From positions 81,400,447-81,464,446 of the forward strand of contig CM055265.1 of the NCBI GenBank assembly GCA_029237695.1: DNA of 64,000 bases, given 5' to 3'. The stretch's first letter is position 1. Each line of letters opens with the position of its first letter. The position numbers and the translations under genes are program-made. Source of the DNA: Conchocele bisecta. Its lineage: Eukaryota; Mollusca; Bivalvia; Lucinida; Thyasiridae. Below are positions 52,534 through 64,000 of the stretch, piece after piece. Below the pieces are notes generated by a model that was not told the origin of the DNA, did not search any database, and was given only the letters and a program-made list of their open reading frames with translations.

Positions 52534-52812
52534 AGCCGATTGCATTAACATTGCAAAGTATACTTATCTAGCAAAGTATACTTTCAGGGAGTAATCATTT
52601 ATTTTCCCGAAATGCATTATTTCATGTAGAACTACCGACTACATATATTTGATGATTAAACGTATGCAGAATTTTATAATACTGAATTTATTACATTATC
52701 ACATCCAGTATAATGTAATAAATTCAGTATAATAAAAATAAATAAATTTCTCCTTCAAAGTATACTTTGCTAGATAAGTATACTTTGCAATGTTGGTGAA
52801 ATAGACTACTGA
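52534..52812. mobile_element. Family C MITE, reverse orientation
   Basis: GTAGCCGATTGCATTAACAT left, TGGTGAAATAGACTACT right. Central TCACATCCAG replaces the CAGCCA/TGGCTG turn. Confidence 0.83.
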
Positions 52813-54710
52813 AGTGTACTGTTTTAACTCGAAAACAACTTCAAGAATGTCTATTTTCTTAGAATATTTGTTCCAGAAAGTTTATAATGTTATATTCGTA
52901 ATCTACAATGTAACATCTTTGTATTATTCCATTACAAATGTCTGAAAACATGGCAGCTGTAAATTTCTGATTTGCCATAATTAAACATAATGATCTGTCG
53001 TCGCTTTTGACAGTGATTATTTCATGATGCATTCAAATTTATGCCATGCCATTGTTTTTCTCTGTTAAGCGTCCACCCGGATGGCCAAAACATAATTACA
53101 TATCCGGTAAAAACAAACAAGGCCTTGAAGTCAAGAGGAATTTTCATATTACTTCACCAGTAAATAGTGTAAAATAGCATACATAGTTTTTTGTTTTGTT
53201 TCATAGAACCACGCTCAAAACCTACCCACACTCGCACGCTTAACAGAGGAAGAACCTTGTATGGCCTTACATGAAAATCACAGAAACACTGAATTGGACA
53301 GTACGTTCATGTTTATCATAATATTGTAGAAATAACTTGCAATATTAAAGCTGACTTAGTATTTCGATGGTTTCTTTTCTGATCACATGGCTAACGTTCT
53401 GCCATTTGAAAAGCATTGGCTATAGAGGTTCAGTACATCTGATACTCATCAACATTATTGTGTTTTTATTTCTGGTATTTATTTTATTTCTGGTATTTTA
53501 CAATAACATACATTCGCAAATAAATACATGAGTAAAAAGATTGATTAGAAAACATGTTGGGTAAATATCACGACACTATACAAATACATCAGTACCGTCA
53601 TTACATGAAAGTTTTTTCTCTATTTCTAGTCAGAGGTACACTGGACATTAGTGATTACATATTAATTTCGTATGCCATGATATGTATGTGGTAACTGCAT
53701 AAGAGGTGCCGTAGACTATGTGTGCAAAACATTATTTTGAATATACAGCATGTGTAAGTGTATAATAGAACCGTATACACAAATACCTGACATATCGCCG
53801 TGTTGTCTATTTTGGACAGTGCATATGCCCAGCTAGTAAACAGAAATACTGACCTGTAAATAATGTTGAATTAATATCCTCTAAGATCGGGATTTTCCTT
53901 CTGATTTCTGTTTATAATATATAATGTTCGAGAATATATTCTTGCCGTCGGATCTGTATCCATTTAAATAACGTGTAGTATATATCTTGCATATCTAGCT
54001 TCTCGTTCGTTAGCAAAGGATATTTACACGCGATCATACGTCAAATAATGTATTGTGCTGGGTCTAGCTGATGGTTGCTACATGCAGAAATGCTTTGCAT
54101 CGAATGTCAGATGATTTCAGTAATGTGATATATTAAAACATCTATCGTTACATTATGTAAGCAAAATAATAGGATGTTAGGGTATTATTTTTAGATATAG
54201 AAATATGGACAATTTTATTACCATACATGACAACATATAGTACGTGTATATTTTCAGCAGAACATTGTGACGTAAGGCAACACATTCTAAATTGATTCAA
54301 TCATCAGAAATAAATAATGCTAGTAAAATATGCTGTTGTAAAAATAATAATCTCATAATAATCAATGTTGAACTTTATTATATGCTGCTATGTTATATAT
54401 TTAGCGAAAGATGTAATTGTTAATTGTATTGGCCATCTTAAATTTACTCGAGTGCAATAGTGGCATCATGTAGATTTGTATTCTTCATTTATCGAATATA
54501 TAAAATATATCGCATATAAAAATGTATTTCTTATTGAACAAATATTTTTTAAAAGATACATTTTAATCAGTTGTTTCCAAAATCTAAAGTGTACAGTCAC
54601 TGTGGATATACAATGTACTTTTTAATGCTCAAAATAAAATGTTTGAATATCACGAAACAATAGTAGAGATTATGTCTTACTCTCTGTGATATAAGCGATA
54701 GAGTGATCAG
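52813..54710. other. Gene-free AT-rich stretch
   Basis: About 1.9 kb without a recognisable repeat, hairpin or coding frame. AATAAATACATGAGTAAA-type sequence throughout. A small imperfect duplication (TTTATTTCTGGTATTT, twice near 53464-53500). Confidence 0.35.
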
Positions 54711-54828
54711 ACACTCTGTTTGGCGGCCATTTTGAATATTTCAAAATACCCAAAGATGCCAGAGTGGCATCATGCAGATCTGTAACCTCCATGACCAGAA
54801 GGTGCAGTATCTAAGCGGTAGTACTCCA

Positions 54829-55167
54829 GTAGCCTATTTCACCAACATTGCAAAGTATACTTATCTTGGAAAGTATACTTTGAGGGAGAAATTTTCAATT
54901 TTAGGATAAATTTATGAATTTTTATTATACTGAATTTATTACATTATCACAGCCAAAATGAATTCATTACATTATCACAGCCATATGATTTTGGCTGTGA
55001 TAATGTAATAAATTCAGTATAATAATTCTGCATATTTTTAATCATCGGATATATGCAGTCGTTAGTTCTATATGAAATAATGCATTTCAGGAAAAATAAA
55101 TGATTTCTCCCTCAAAGTATACTTTGCTAGATAAGTATACGTTGCAAGTTTGATGAAAGCGGCTACT
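54829..55167. mobile_element. Family C MITE with duplicated arm
   Basis: GTAGCCTATTTCACCAACAT left, ATGAAAGCGGCTACT right. ATTACATTATCACAGCCA occurs twice in the left arm, giving three-way pairing possibilities. Confidence 0.85.
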
Positions 55168-55259
55168 GAACATGTTTGACCCCTTCTGCTGTCAGACTAC
55201 CATGGCCCATAGAACTTGTATATAACAAAAGAACTTAAATTATTACTATTATTGAACTT

Positions 55260-55770
55260 TAGTTAAACTTATATACGGTGGACCACTTTTTCCCCCAATA
55301 TAGCCATCAGCAGTATTTGACCAATATGGCCACCGGCGGCCATCTTAAATTTGACATACAACTTCAATATTTGATATTTTTTGCTCCATGACCCTTATAA
55401 ACTTGCGTATAACCAAAGAAATTTAAATTATTTCTTTATTGAAATTTAGCTAAACTTATATACTGTGGGCCACTTTTGTCCAATATGGCCGACGGTGGCC
55501 ATCTTGGAATTGAGATACAACTGTTATCTTTAATATTCATTCCTCCATGATCGTTAGAATACTGCATACAACACTAGAAATTGGTTCAATCAGTTTAATT
55601 GAATTTTAACTAAGCTTACACACTGTCGGTCATAATTTTAATATGGCCGCCGCCGGCCATCTTGAAAATGATATACAGCGTGTGTCTTTAGATAAAAAAA
55701 TTCTATCGTCCTAAGGAACTTCCATACCAAAGGGGACCTTTTCATCATGATTTGAAGTGAGACCCCTATT
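55260..55770. repeat. Family L tandem units
   Basis: Three or more degenerate units of about 130 bp contain AATATGGCCNNCGGCGGCCA, TTGANATACAACTTC and CTTATATACTGTGG. Confidence 0.65.
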
Positions 55771-55857
55771 CTGTGCAGTTAACATGTCTACTAATAGAGG
55801 ATAAAGCAATGGTGGTGGCCCACCTAAACAAGCAAATTCACCAACAATAAAACTTCT

Positions 55858-56154
55858 GTAGCCTAGTTCACCAACATTGCAAAGTATACTTATCTAGCAA
55901 AGTATACTTTGAGGGAGAAATTTTCAATTTAAAGATAAATTTATTAATTTTTATTATACCGAATTTATTCCATTATCACAGCCAGTTTGTCTGTGATAAT
56001 GTAATAAATTCAGTATAATAATTCTGCATACTGTTAATCATCAAATATAATATATGCAGTCGTTAGTTATATATATATATGACATAATGCATTCCGGGAA
56101 AAATAAATAATTACTTTGAGGCAAACTTTGCAATTTTGATGAAATCGGCTACTG
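55858..56154. mobile_element. Family C MITE
   Basis: GTAGCCTAGTTCACCAACAT left, TGATGAAATCGGCTACTG right. Core TTATCACAGCCAGTTTGTCT-GTGATAA; the right outer GTATAC arm is deleted. Confidence 0.82.
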
Positions 56155-57549
56155 GTCGCAACAAGGCTATGTTCCCAGCTGCAGGACTAATATACACATG
56201 TGTATGTTAAGTCATATCCATACACCCATATAATTATATTCATCTTAATACATTTCGTAAAATACTGCCTTTATATATATATATGAATCGCATAAGTTGT
56301 TTATTGAATATCGACATATCAATACCTTCTTAATCATGTGATGAATACTTAATGTACCCATTGCACTGTCGCCATTAGCATTAACCTGGCGCATAACTAT
56401 GACATAAACAGCAATGAATAAACGACAATTTTCGTTGTCGCTGACTATTTTTGTCAGGATATAAGCAATGACAACGGCAAATCCAGGGTTCATTGTCTTG
56501 TTTTGTTTTTGTTTGCTAATATTTCTTTTTCTTATCGTAAACTATACGACTGCACTATATATATATACAGATACACATACTATTATAGTCTCTGATAAGT
56601 CTGATTCAGAATGACAATGCACATGTTTTATTGATTTAGTAAATGCACTACATTGTTTTATGAGACTCAAATAAATAGAGAATATCAGGCTGTAAACCGT
56701 TACCCCACCCACCCATTTCCGTACACTAGTGTACTAATGTAAATGGGTGGGTGGGGTAATGTTTTTCGAATGAGTCATTTATCGCCTCCTATGTCCGAGT
56801 CTTCCACCTGTATTTCAAATATGCACTGTGACCGGCAGTTGCTACATACAAATACAAGACCCACGCGTGTGAACACAAGACGAGTCCTGTCTTGTCTTTG
56901 AAATCAATGCAAATCCGTGCACTTATTTTCTATTGCGCATTTTCCATGGTCCCTGACTGACGAAAACTGATTATATAGTGGGTAATGCATGTGACGTATG
57001 TATGGAGGCGTCCTGGTGCCAATGCTAAAATACATTTATCTCCTATAATTATGTAATGAGTTTGGGGGGTGAAAATAGTTTTTACTATTACCCAGGCAAG
57101 CGGTACTATACACAGGCACGTCAAAACCCAGGGAATTAGTCAAAACTATGGACTATGGACTTATATAGGGAGTTGGGTGATAATATAACTTGACAACGAC
57201 TCCGACTCGAAATAACTCAGAAACTGCTATAGCTACCAGGGCGGCTTCATCGGCGTGCGCTGTTACACGTTTACCGGATGTATCTATGCTTATCACATCA
57301 ATATTTCCCCAGGAGCTACATTGACAGTTTATTTGGGGAAGTGTATGTAGGAGCAGTCCATAATAACGGGTGCTCGTGACATACGTAGAAGTGTTGATGA
57401 AAGTCAGCCACCCAGGACGGTTGACGTGGATTACCTTTCAATGGGAACATTTGCAGATAAAGGTGTTAGGTATTCAACGAAACTGCTTTCGGCTATAATG
57501 TGAGACGCAATATTATGAATATAACATACACTATATGCCTGGATATTTG
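56155..57549. other. Mostly unique stretch; hairpin 56703-56766
   Basis: No gene. The hairpin pairs ACCCCACCCACCCATTT with AAATGGGTGGGTGGGGT around a CACTAGTGTACT turn. (TA)n runs near 56273 and 56558. Confidence 0.4.
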
Positions 57550-57786
57550 GGGGCCGGTTCACTAAACTTCGTACAACTAAAGTGTTCGTAAGTGCAAATT
57601 TAGGTTCGTCTGGAAATTTCAATTGATGGATTTACATTTATTTGAGCATATGCTGCCTATGCAGCCTATGCTCAATAAATCTAAATCCAATAATTGTTTA
57701 CAAGAACACATTTTTAATGTGCAATCTACAGATTGTCATACTTTCGCACTTACGAACATTTTAGTCGTACGAAGTGAAACGGTCCC
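57550..57786. mobile_element. Family B MITE
   Basis: GGGCCGGTTCACTAAACTTC left, CGTACGAAGTGAAACGG right (a TTTA deletion also seen at 58537). Stem GAGCATATGCTGCCTATGCA slightly mismatched. Confidence 0.84.
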
Positions 57787-57924
57787 TTGGTCCCTACGAT
57801 ACAATGTACATTCTGGTTCGTCTTCACCTCTATGTTGTAGATCATTATAAACTTGAACAGATCCACTATTAATACTGCTATGTGGACCTGTCACATGTAC
57901 TTGAAACAGGTGTGGTTCCAGGCG

Positions 57925-58040
57925 GGCGTGCCCCCCCCCCCCCCCCCCCCCCCCCACCACCTCGTCGAGACGGTTCAACTGAGTGGTAACAACATATATA
58001 TTTTGATGAGAAAAAATGCATAAAAATAATCCGAATTTTA
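57925..58040. repeat. Poly-C run joined to a family E half element
   Basis: A run of about 27 C, then CGTCGAGACGGTTCAACTGA and GTGGTAACAACATATATATT. The left half of family E is missing. Confidence 0.55.
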
Positions 58041-58536
58041 TGAAAATTTAAATCCATGCCCCCTCTAGACATAAATTCTGGATACGCCCCTGTGAAATAT
58101 GCAGTTTTCTAGATGTAATTAGTTTCTGGTTGGACAAGAAACTGGTACCTTTTCACATGCATTAACTCAACTTATGGATGAGATGCAGGCTTAGTGGAAT
58201 CAATATACATTCATCATGCACCCACCATTAATTGCAACAGAAAGGTTTGGAGTGTTCATATCATAAGAACAAACTGAACTGCAAAAATCGGACGATACTA
58301 TATGAAAGTTGATACATGTTTAATTACAATGTACAATATTGGTATACATAATTTCGTGAATAATTCAGAACGTATCAATAATAGAAATTCAGCTCCTGAT
58401 GAGACTTATTTTAACATCTGGCTCAGGTTGCCGTATTTATTTAAGGTATTCACTTTGACAAATGGCAGATTTAAACTCAGCGAGGTATGCAGTAAACCAA
58501 TAAAATAATGCTACCTCTATTGCCTTAACAACATCA

Positions 58537-58758
58537 GGGGCCCGTTTCACTAAACTAAAATGTTTGTAAGTGCAAAATTATGATAGCCTGTCAATTTCAC
58601 AGTAACAGTGTTTTCTTGTAAACAATCATTGTATTTACATTTATTGAGCATAGGCTGCATATGCATATGCAATAAATGTAAATCCATCAATTGAAATTTC
58701 CAGACGATCCTAAATTTGCACTTACGAACATTTTAGTCGTACGAAGTGAAACGGGCCC
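58537..58758. mobile_element. Family B MITE, reverse orientation, shortened turn
   Basis: GGGGCCCGTTTCACTAAAC left, CGAAGTGAAACGGGCCCC right. The turn is reduced to GGCTGCATATGCATATGC. Confidence 0.85.
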
Positions 58759-59537
58759 CAGACCTGTTGCTAAAACTAGAACACCGTACATCAGATTGTA
58801 CTGTAGGGAGTCATTTGTTTCGTTATTATTTCTAAAAGCCATTCATCTTTCTAATAGCGGCTCATATTCCATTACCGGGTGTAATTATTGGCATCACTTT
58901 GCATTATCTATTGAACTTTATTTGTCCGTTCTGAGATTAGAGGAGATAAATGCATTTGTACTACAAAGCTATCATATTCGGTAACAGTATATACATTGTA
59001 TTCAGAAGACTCATTTAATTGATTTGAATAAGTAAAACGTATAGTACCTCATGATAATATGTCCATCTGTATTTGAATATTAATAAATAACAGGTAGACA
59101 ACGAACGCTTCAGTATTTTAAACTGACGAATTAGTCACAGTAATATTTTTATTTATTTTCCGAAATACCCAAACCGTTCAGTTTGACAATTAAAGGAGTT
59201 ACAAGAATAAGGAAAGAATAATTAAAGGGCTATCCCCCTCATCCACTTCTTCCATTGACCCATGCAGTTCAGCCAGTAATTTACACTCGCGTGTAACCGA
59301 TATACAATAGAATAATTATGATAGTTCACTCCTTTCATCAATATTGTGAGAAAATGATGCTTTAGATTTCATTCACTAGCTATATATTATATGTAAACAT
59401 GTTCATGTGACCATCGATAATGACGCCATAACACCGTAGCGTATGAATACTGGGTCATAAGTTATGACCCAGTTGAATAAGAGGTGTTACACATGTACAT
59501 GCATGTCATCATTATCTCCCACCATCACGTTGTCTTA
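58759..59537. other. Gene-free AT-rich stretch
   Basis: No recognisable element. A small inverted repeat TACTGGGTCATAAGTTATGA-CCCAGT lies at 59450-59473. Confidence 0.35.
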
Positions 59538-59781
59538 TTAACTCTTTGCATGCTGGGAAACTTGTGGGCTATAAATAGTTCAAAAATAGCAGACAAAAAA
59601 TCATCATATTTTCTTGTATTTCTCCCCGTAAATATTATGAACATGTCTAGGAATTTCATTAGAATTGAGTCCTGAGGACTCAATTCTAATGAAATTTCAA
59701 GACATATTTACAGAGAGAAGTAAAACATATACTCCTAGTTCGTTTGGCGGATATTGCCGCCGCTAGCATGCAAAGAGTTAA
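59538..59781. mobile_element. Family F complete element, TTAA-flanked
   Basis: TTAACTCTTTGCATGCTGGG left, GCTAGCATGCAAAGAGTTAA right. Core TTTCATTAGAATTGAGTCCT then GAGGACTCAATTCTAATGAA is perfect. The ends have the TTAA-C...G-TTAA layout of families A and E. Confidence 0.85.
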
Positions 59782-59952
59782 CAATGCATATACTAATTAC
59801 TGGTGAAATGCGTTTGAGTAATAAACATGCAATTGCATGCACTAGCTGTGATGTGTTTTCCATATAGATATGTATAGTATATTAGTAACAAGGTGCATGA
59901 TCACGTGGTTATAACAACAACAACAACAGTCGCTGGAGGTGTTGAAATCTTG

Positions 59953-60275
59953 CCCACTCCAAAGTAAGTATTATTCGATATTTTCCTTAATATGAAACGG
60001 ATATTGATGAAATATGGCGCAGCAAACGCGTCTTCATGAGCTGCATTTGGTCGTCCAGAGAGTTCTACACAGACTTATGTTGTTTTGCGAAGAATCCATT
60101 TACGTGTCTACCGACACCGACACGGAAATCGATTCTTCGCAAAAACGACGGAAGTTTGGGCCAAAGTACAGAGACCACCAATGCAGCTTAACAAGACGTG
60201 TTTGATGCGCCATATTTCATCAATATCCGTTACGTAATAAGGACAATATAAAATAATACGTACTTTGAATGGGCA
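59953..60275. mobile_element. Nested palindromic element (about 110-bp arms) inside the left end of the 3.5-kb element
   Basis: GCCCACTCCAAAGTAAGTAT mirrors ATACGTACTTTGAATGGGC. AACGGATATTGATGAAATAT then GGCGCA mirrors TGCGCCATATTTCATCAATA. It interrupts the host's inverted repeat. An inner hairpin TTTTGCGAAGAATC / GATTCTTCGCAAAA is also present. The 63-codon frame (ATG 60014) starts inside the left arm and ends in the right arm. Confidence 0.75.
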
Positions 60276-60879
60276 TATGAAACTTTCGCGGCCATCTTAC
60301 CTGTAAAAAATCTGCATCAGTAGCGGCGATTTTTATATGGAATTATATAGGAGACTATTACCTTTTCTTACGTAACTTTTAAACTACACAACCGATAGAA
60401 TATGCACAAGTCACATATTAAACTTCAATTATTGTACTGTATGATGTTGTTTCGATCGTGTTTTAAAATAACAATATTTTGGTCCTTTTTAGCTTTAAAC
60501 GTAGTCGGTAGTTTTTATATGATTTATATAGCAAATTGTGATTTTTCTTCTCGATTTTCGTTGGGAAAATTGCAAAATCTCTTTTTATAATAATAGTTAC
60601 AAAAAATGCACAGGTATTTTCAATTAGCTCATTCATTTTTCTATCTATTGCTATAAAAATTATGTTTCTAATATTATTTTGGTCCTTTTTAGATAATAAT
60701 AATGACACCATCTGTTTTCATTTTCCAATTAGCGTATCACGGAAATCTTCGGCAATTTCCGTGATATTCGTTGAAACGGGCACCTCCTTACGGTCACTCT
60801 AAAAGCTTATATGTTGCCCGAGGCATGACCGTGTTGTCGGTAAAATTATTAGTGAAAAAAGTAACCAACATTTTCTACT

Positions 60880-62905
60880 GATTTGTAATTTCAGCATAGA
60901 CTTTGTCTCATTTGATTATCTCGATAATTTCAACTTGAAATACTTAATATAATTTCATCTTTATTTGATTTGGCTAGAAATAATTAATGTAATTTCCTTT
61001 TTATATGTACGCAGGAATTATAAGTGTTGGTCAGACTACGTTAGTTTACAAGATTACTTAATCGATTGTAAATATTTGTATCGTTGCATGTTTTCTCTTG
61101 ATTTCACGGCAATATTAATGGGATTTATACCGATTAGCGAAACTAATATTGGTGAAAGTGTCACAAATTATAAAAGTGTCAATAAATGGAAATGTGTTGA
61201 TTTTATTTACAGGGAATTAAGCAGAATTATCGCGAATTAAATTTACTGCAAACTAAGCCATGAACTATATGTGTACAACCATGGTAGACCCCCGTTCATA
61301 ATGCGGAAACGCAGCTTGATTTGGGTATAGACTGGTTTCAATCGTTGTTTTGCATTAGGCTACATGTATATTGCCCGAGATATTAACTTAAAAAAATTCG
61401 CTAGCCTGAGAATATATATAACGAGTATATCGCTCATCTGTATTTATTTACGTGATTTAACTAATTGTTACAACTGTGTGGTTGTTTTCTCCGCATAACT
61501 ATAGTGCAGGCTTCATAAGGATTAATGAACAGTGTAAGCCCCGATCAGACTCATACATGCACACATTTTAAAAATCGATTAGAAAACAGCATACACGCAT
61601 ATACGGTCTGCATAGGCGCAATCTGATCATAGTATATACCTATAGCAACTGACCTACTGATTTGTAATTTCAGCATAGACTTTGTCTTATTTGATTATCT
61701 TTGAGATAATTGCAACTTGCAATACTTAATATAATCTTTATTTCACATGGTTAGTAATAATTAACGTAATTTACTTTTTACGTACACGGGAATTATAAAT
61801 CTTGGTCAGACTACGTTAGTTTACAAATTTACTTACGCTGGTTGTAAATATTTGTATCGTTGCATGTTTTCTCTTGCTTTCATGGCAATATTAATGGGAT
61901 TTATACCGATTATCGAAACTAATATTGGTGAAAGTGTCACAAATTATAAAATTGTCAATAAATGGAAATGTGTTGTTTTTATTTCCAGGGAATTAAGCAG
62001 AATCATCGCGAATTATTTACTGCAAACTAAACTAAACCTCCTTGAATTAGGCTACATGTATTTTGCCCGAATTATTAAGTTAAACAAAGTTCGCCAGTCT
62101 GAGAATATATATAACGAGTACATCGGTCATCTGTAATTATTTACCTATAGTGCAGGCTACATAATGATTAATGAACAGTGTAAGCCCCGATCAGACTCAT
62201 ACACGTACACATTTTAAAAATCGATTAGAAAATAGCATATACGCATATAAGGTCTACATCCGCACAGTCTGATCATAGTATACACCTATAGCAACTGACA
62301 TATTATTAATGTTATTTGTGTGAATAACTGTGTAATTCCATTGATAATAGTGCAATTCACGTTCATAAGGATGATAATTCTAAACTGGCCTATACTGCTC
62401 TGTTTTATTACCAGATTTGTGCAACGTTAAATCACAGACCTCGAATAAAATTTATTCTAGGTCTGTGGTAAATTATGAGACCCTAATAAAAAGTGTTCTC
62501 TTAAATTTGCAGTACGGCAAACATGTTCTATTGATTTGTAATTTCAGCATAGACTTTGTCTTATTTGATTATCTTTCACATAATTGCAACTTGCAATACT
62601 TAATATAATTTCATCTTTATTTGATATGGTTAGACATAATTAACGTAATTCCCTTTTTACATACACGGGAATTATAAATCTTAGTTTACAAAATTACTTA
62701 CGCTGGTTGTAACTATTTGTATCGTTGCATGTTTTCTCTTGATTTCACGGCAATATTAACGAGATTTCCACCGATTATCTAAACTAGTATTGGTGAAAGT
62801 GTCACAAATTATAGAATTGTCGATAAATGGCAATGTGTTGTTTTTATTTACAGGGAATTAAGCAGAATCATTGCGAATTATTTACTGCAAACTAAACTTC
62901 CTTGA
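60880..62905 (+). repeat. Three tandem degenerate units (about 650-870 bp) within the 3.5-kb element
   Basis: GATTTGTAATTTCAGCATAG starts at 60880, 61661 and 62533. Each unit has TTGTATCGTTGCATGTTTTC, ACTAATATTGGTGAAAGTGT (third unit ACTAGTATTGG...) and CAGGGAATTAAGCAGAAT. Units 1 and 2 also share AGTGTAAGCCCCGATCAGAC. Units 1 and 2 keep a similar open frame, but most differences change the amino acid and unit 3 has stops, so it is probably not coding. Confidence 0.85.
62432..62467. repeat. Short hairpin
   Basis: CACAGACCTCGAATAAA pairs with TTTATTCTAGGTCTGTG with one mismatch, between tandem units 2 and 3. Confidence 0.7.
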
Positions 62906-63779
62906 ACTTTATTTGTACAAAGGAAGAATATTTAATTCCACATTTGGTATAAAATATTTGCGATGTCATTTACGGAAAACATATTTAACTTTGGAAATCA
63001 TTTTCACGTGGTCATAAATGTAATTTTCAATAAAATAAACATGTTCGGGAAGTGAGATACATGTTAACCTGACACGTTAATTCGAATATCACAGTGGTCA
63101 ATGGTGGCCTCGCCACACGACATGTACATGGATTATCGACTTACATATCGATAAAATTGCATACATCACGTGACAACTGTAGATTTCCGAGAGATTACGG
63201 AAAAAGCCGATATCACGGAAATTGCCGACTGACCATCACGTATTGATTGGTCAGCTGAAATTGACCATGCGGTCACTATGGATTTTGTCCAAGTAAGGTG
63301 GCCGCGAAAGTTGGATATGATGGATTCTGGAAGTTTCGGTACTTGTTGTTGTTATTGTTAGTACCACGTGATCATACACCTCGTTAGTAAGCTCGCTTGA
63401 ATATATTATAATGGCATTAACATAAATGTGAACAAGTGTGACTACATATCGTTACATCATTCGGTCGTCAACATTATCGACCAACAATAAATCAATGACT
63501 GCACTGATTGTAGAAGCAGAACAAAAGAAACACAATTAAACATACAATTTACTTAAAATAGGCATCGTGTTAACTGTCCAAATGACAGTCGTGCTCAATA
63601 TCACCAACGATCTTGAAAATAATCTCATCACCGGAACAATACACGAGGATATTTTCTACAGCCGCCACAATGCTGACGTGAGTTTAAAATTTCAATATAT
63701 TGAACACGACTACTAGAAAATACTCTGTGCATTTATGTGATTATTCGACCATTTATGTAACTAAATGTAAAACGACACA

Positions 63780-63932
63780 ATTAATAAACATTGCGTGCAC
63801 AATTGTCGACATTGCACAATTAATAAACATAGGGTGCACAATTGTCGACATGGCACAACCAAATAAATATAGGGTGCCGAATTGTCGACATAGCACAAAT
63901 AATAAACATAACGTGCGCAATTGTCGAAATGC
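63780..63932. repeat. About 39-bp tandem repeat, four copies
   Basis: The unit contains TTAATAAACATAGGGTGCAC and AATTGTCGACATNGCACAA. Starts near 63781, 63820, 63860 and 63898. It accounts for the repetitive minus-strand open frame. The array ends about 70 bp before the end of the window. Confidence 0.87.
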
Positions 63933-64000
63933 ATACATGTATTTAAAAAAACGTATCTTTCGAATTTCTTTTGATTATTCGACCAATCTAGGTTTCAGCA

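Larger units (their letters stand above)
59889..63383. mobile_element. 3.5-kb unclassified element with terminal inverted repeats and 7-bp target duplication
   Basis: TTAGTAA flanks both sides (59882-59888 and 63384-63390). Ends CAAGGTGCATGATCACGTGG and CCACGTGATCATACACCTCG are inverted copies and the match runs on through (AAC)n. Further inward matching pairs are ACTTTCGCGGCCATCTTAC (60283) with GTAAGGTGGCCGCGAAAGT (63293), and CGGCAATTTCCGTGATAT (60751) with ATATCACGGAAATTGCCG (63216). The interior holds three tandem degenerate units and a nested palindrome. No transposase is visible. Confidence 0.8.

Noticed and set aside
52355..52594. 79-codon frame MAAKINIWHPKKK...
   Set aside because: Begins in a family L repeat and ends in a family C element.
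60014..60205. 63-codon frame MAQQTRL...
   Set aside because: It spans both arms of a palindrome and has no family match I recognise.
60965..62136. Two similar 91-94 codon frames
   Set aside because: Tandem-unit copies; differences are mostly amino-acid-changing and the third unit carries stops.

Overview
This is animal nuclear DNA, most likely from a bivalve mollusc. The window is AT-rich and has one spliced gene with large introns. It is saturated with short palindromic DNA elements, tRNA-SINE-like elements and (GTCC)n-type repeats that I associate with bivalve genomes. The organism call is an inference from gene and repeat style, not from a species-specific sequence.

GENE. The only convincing protein gene is the 3' two thirds of a ZFHX3/ZFHX4-type (zfh2/ATBF1 family) zinc-finger homeobox factor on the + strand. 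I place six coding exons at 7193-7339 (tentative), 15339-15698, 18538-24414 (a 5,877-nt internal exon), 25037-25141, 27531-27731 and 30630-31258 (stop TAA at 31256-31258). Every intron inside this chain is phase 1 and every internal exon is a multiple of 3, so the exons join in one frame to about 2,440 residues. The product carries 17 zinc fingers (2 + 13 + 2) and four homeodomains, all four in the giant exon. It also has a PLDLS (CtBP-type) motif, four psi-K-x-E sumoylation-type sites, and proline, methionine, asparagine and Thr-Pro-His low-complexity tracts. About 1,000 N-terminal residues, the promoter and the 5' UTR should lie upstream of base 1.

REPEATS. Introns and flanks are built largely from non-autonomous palindromic elements. 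Family A (TTAA-CCCTTA ... TAAGGG-TTAA, with GTCGTCTGCTG inner arms) has about 20 copies plus fragments. Family B starts GGGCCCGTTTCACTAAAC and family C starts GTAGCCTATTTCACCAAC. Families E, F and H are further TTAA-flanked elements. G, J and M are other palindromic families, and K, P, S, U and V are long simple-repeat-bearing mollusc-type repeats. A 393-bp SINE family is present with clear target-site duplications. Several insertions are nested and give relative ages. No transposase or reverse transcriptase gene is visible, so all movers here are non-autonomous.

LAYOUT. 1-7192 and 7340-15338: intron sequence full of family A copies, with some unique stretches rich in TAATTA-type sites. 15339-31258: gene body. 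31259 to about 34.1 kb: probable 3' UTR or proximal 3' flank, with a 32-bp perfect palindrome and a 22-bp tandem repeat. 34-49 kb: repeat-dense intergenic DNA with nested SINEs. 49-59.8 kb: AT-rich, gene-poor DNA dominated by families B, C and L. 59889-63383: a 3.5-kb element with terminal inverted repeats and a 7-bp target duplication, holding three tandem degenerate units and a nested palindromic element. 63780-63932: a 39-bp tandem repeat.

Most notable: a 5'-truncated SINE inserted exactly at the 3' splice site of exon 25037-25141, duplicating the acceptor; matched (compensatory) variation between the arms of family A hairpins; and the unclassified 3.5-kb element. Gaps not listed as features hold nothing I recognise.
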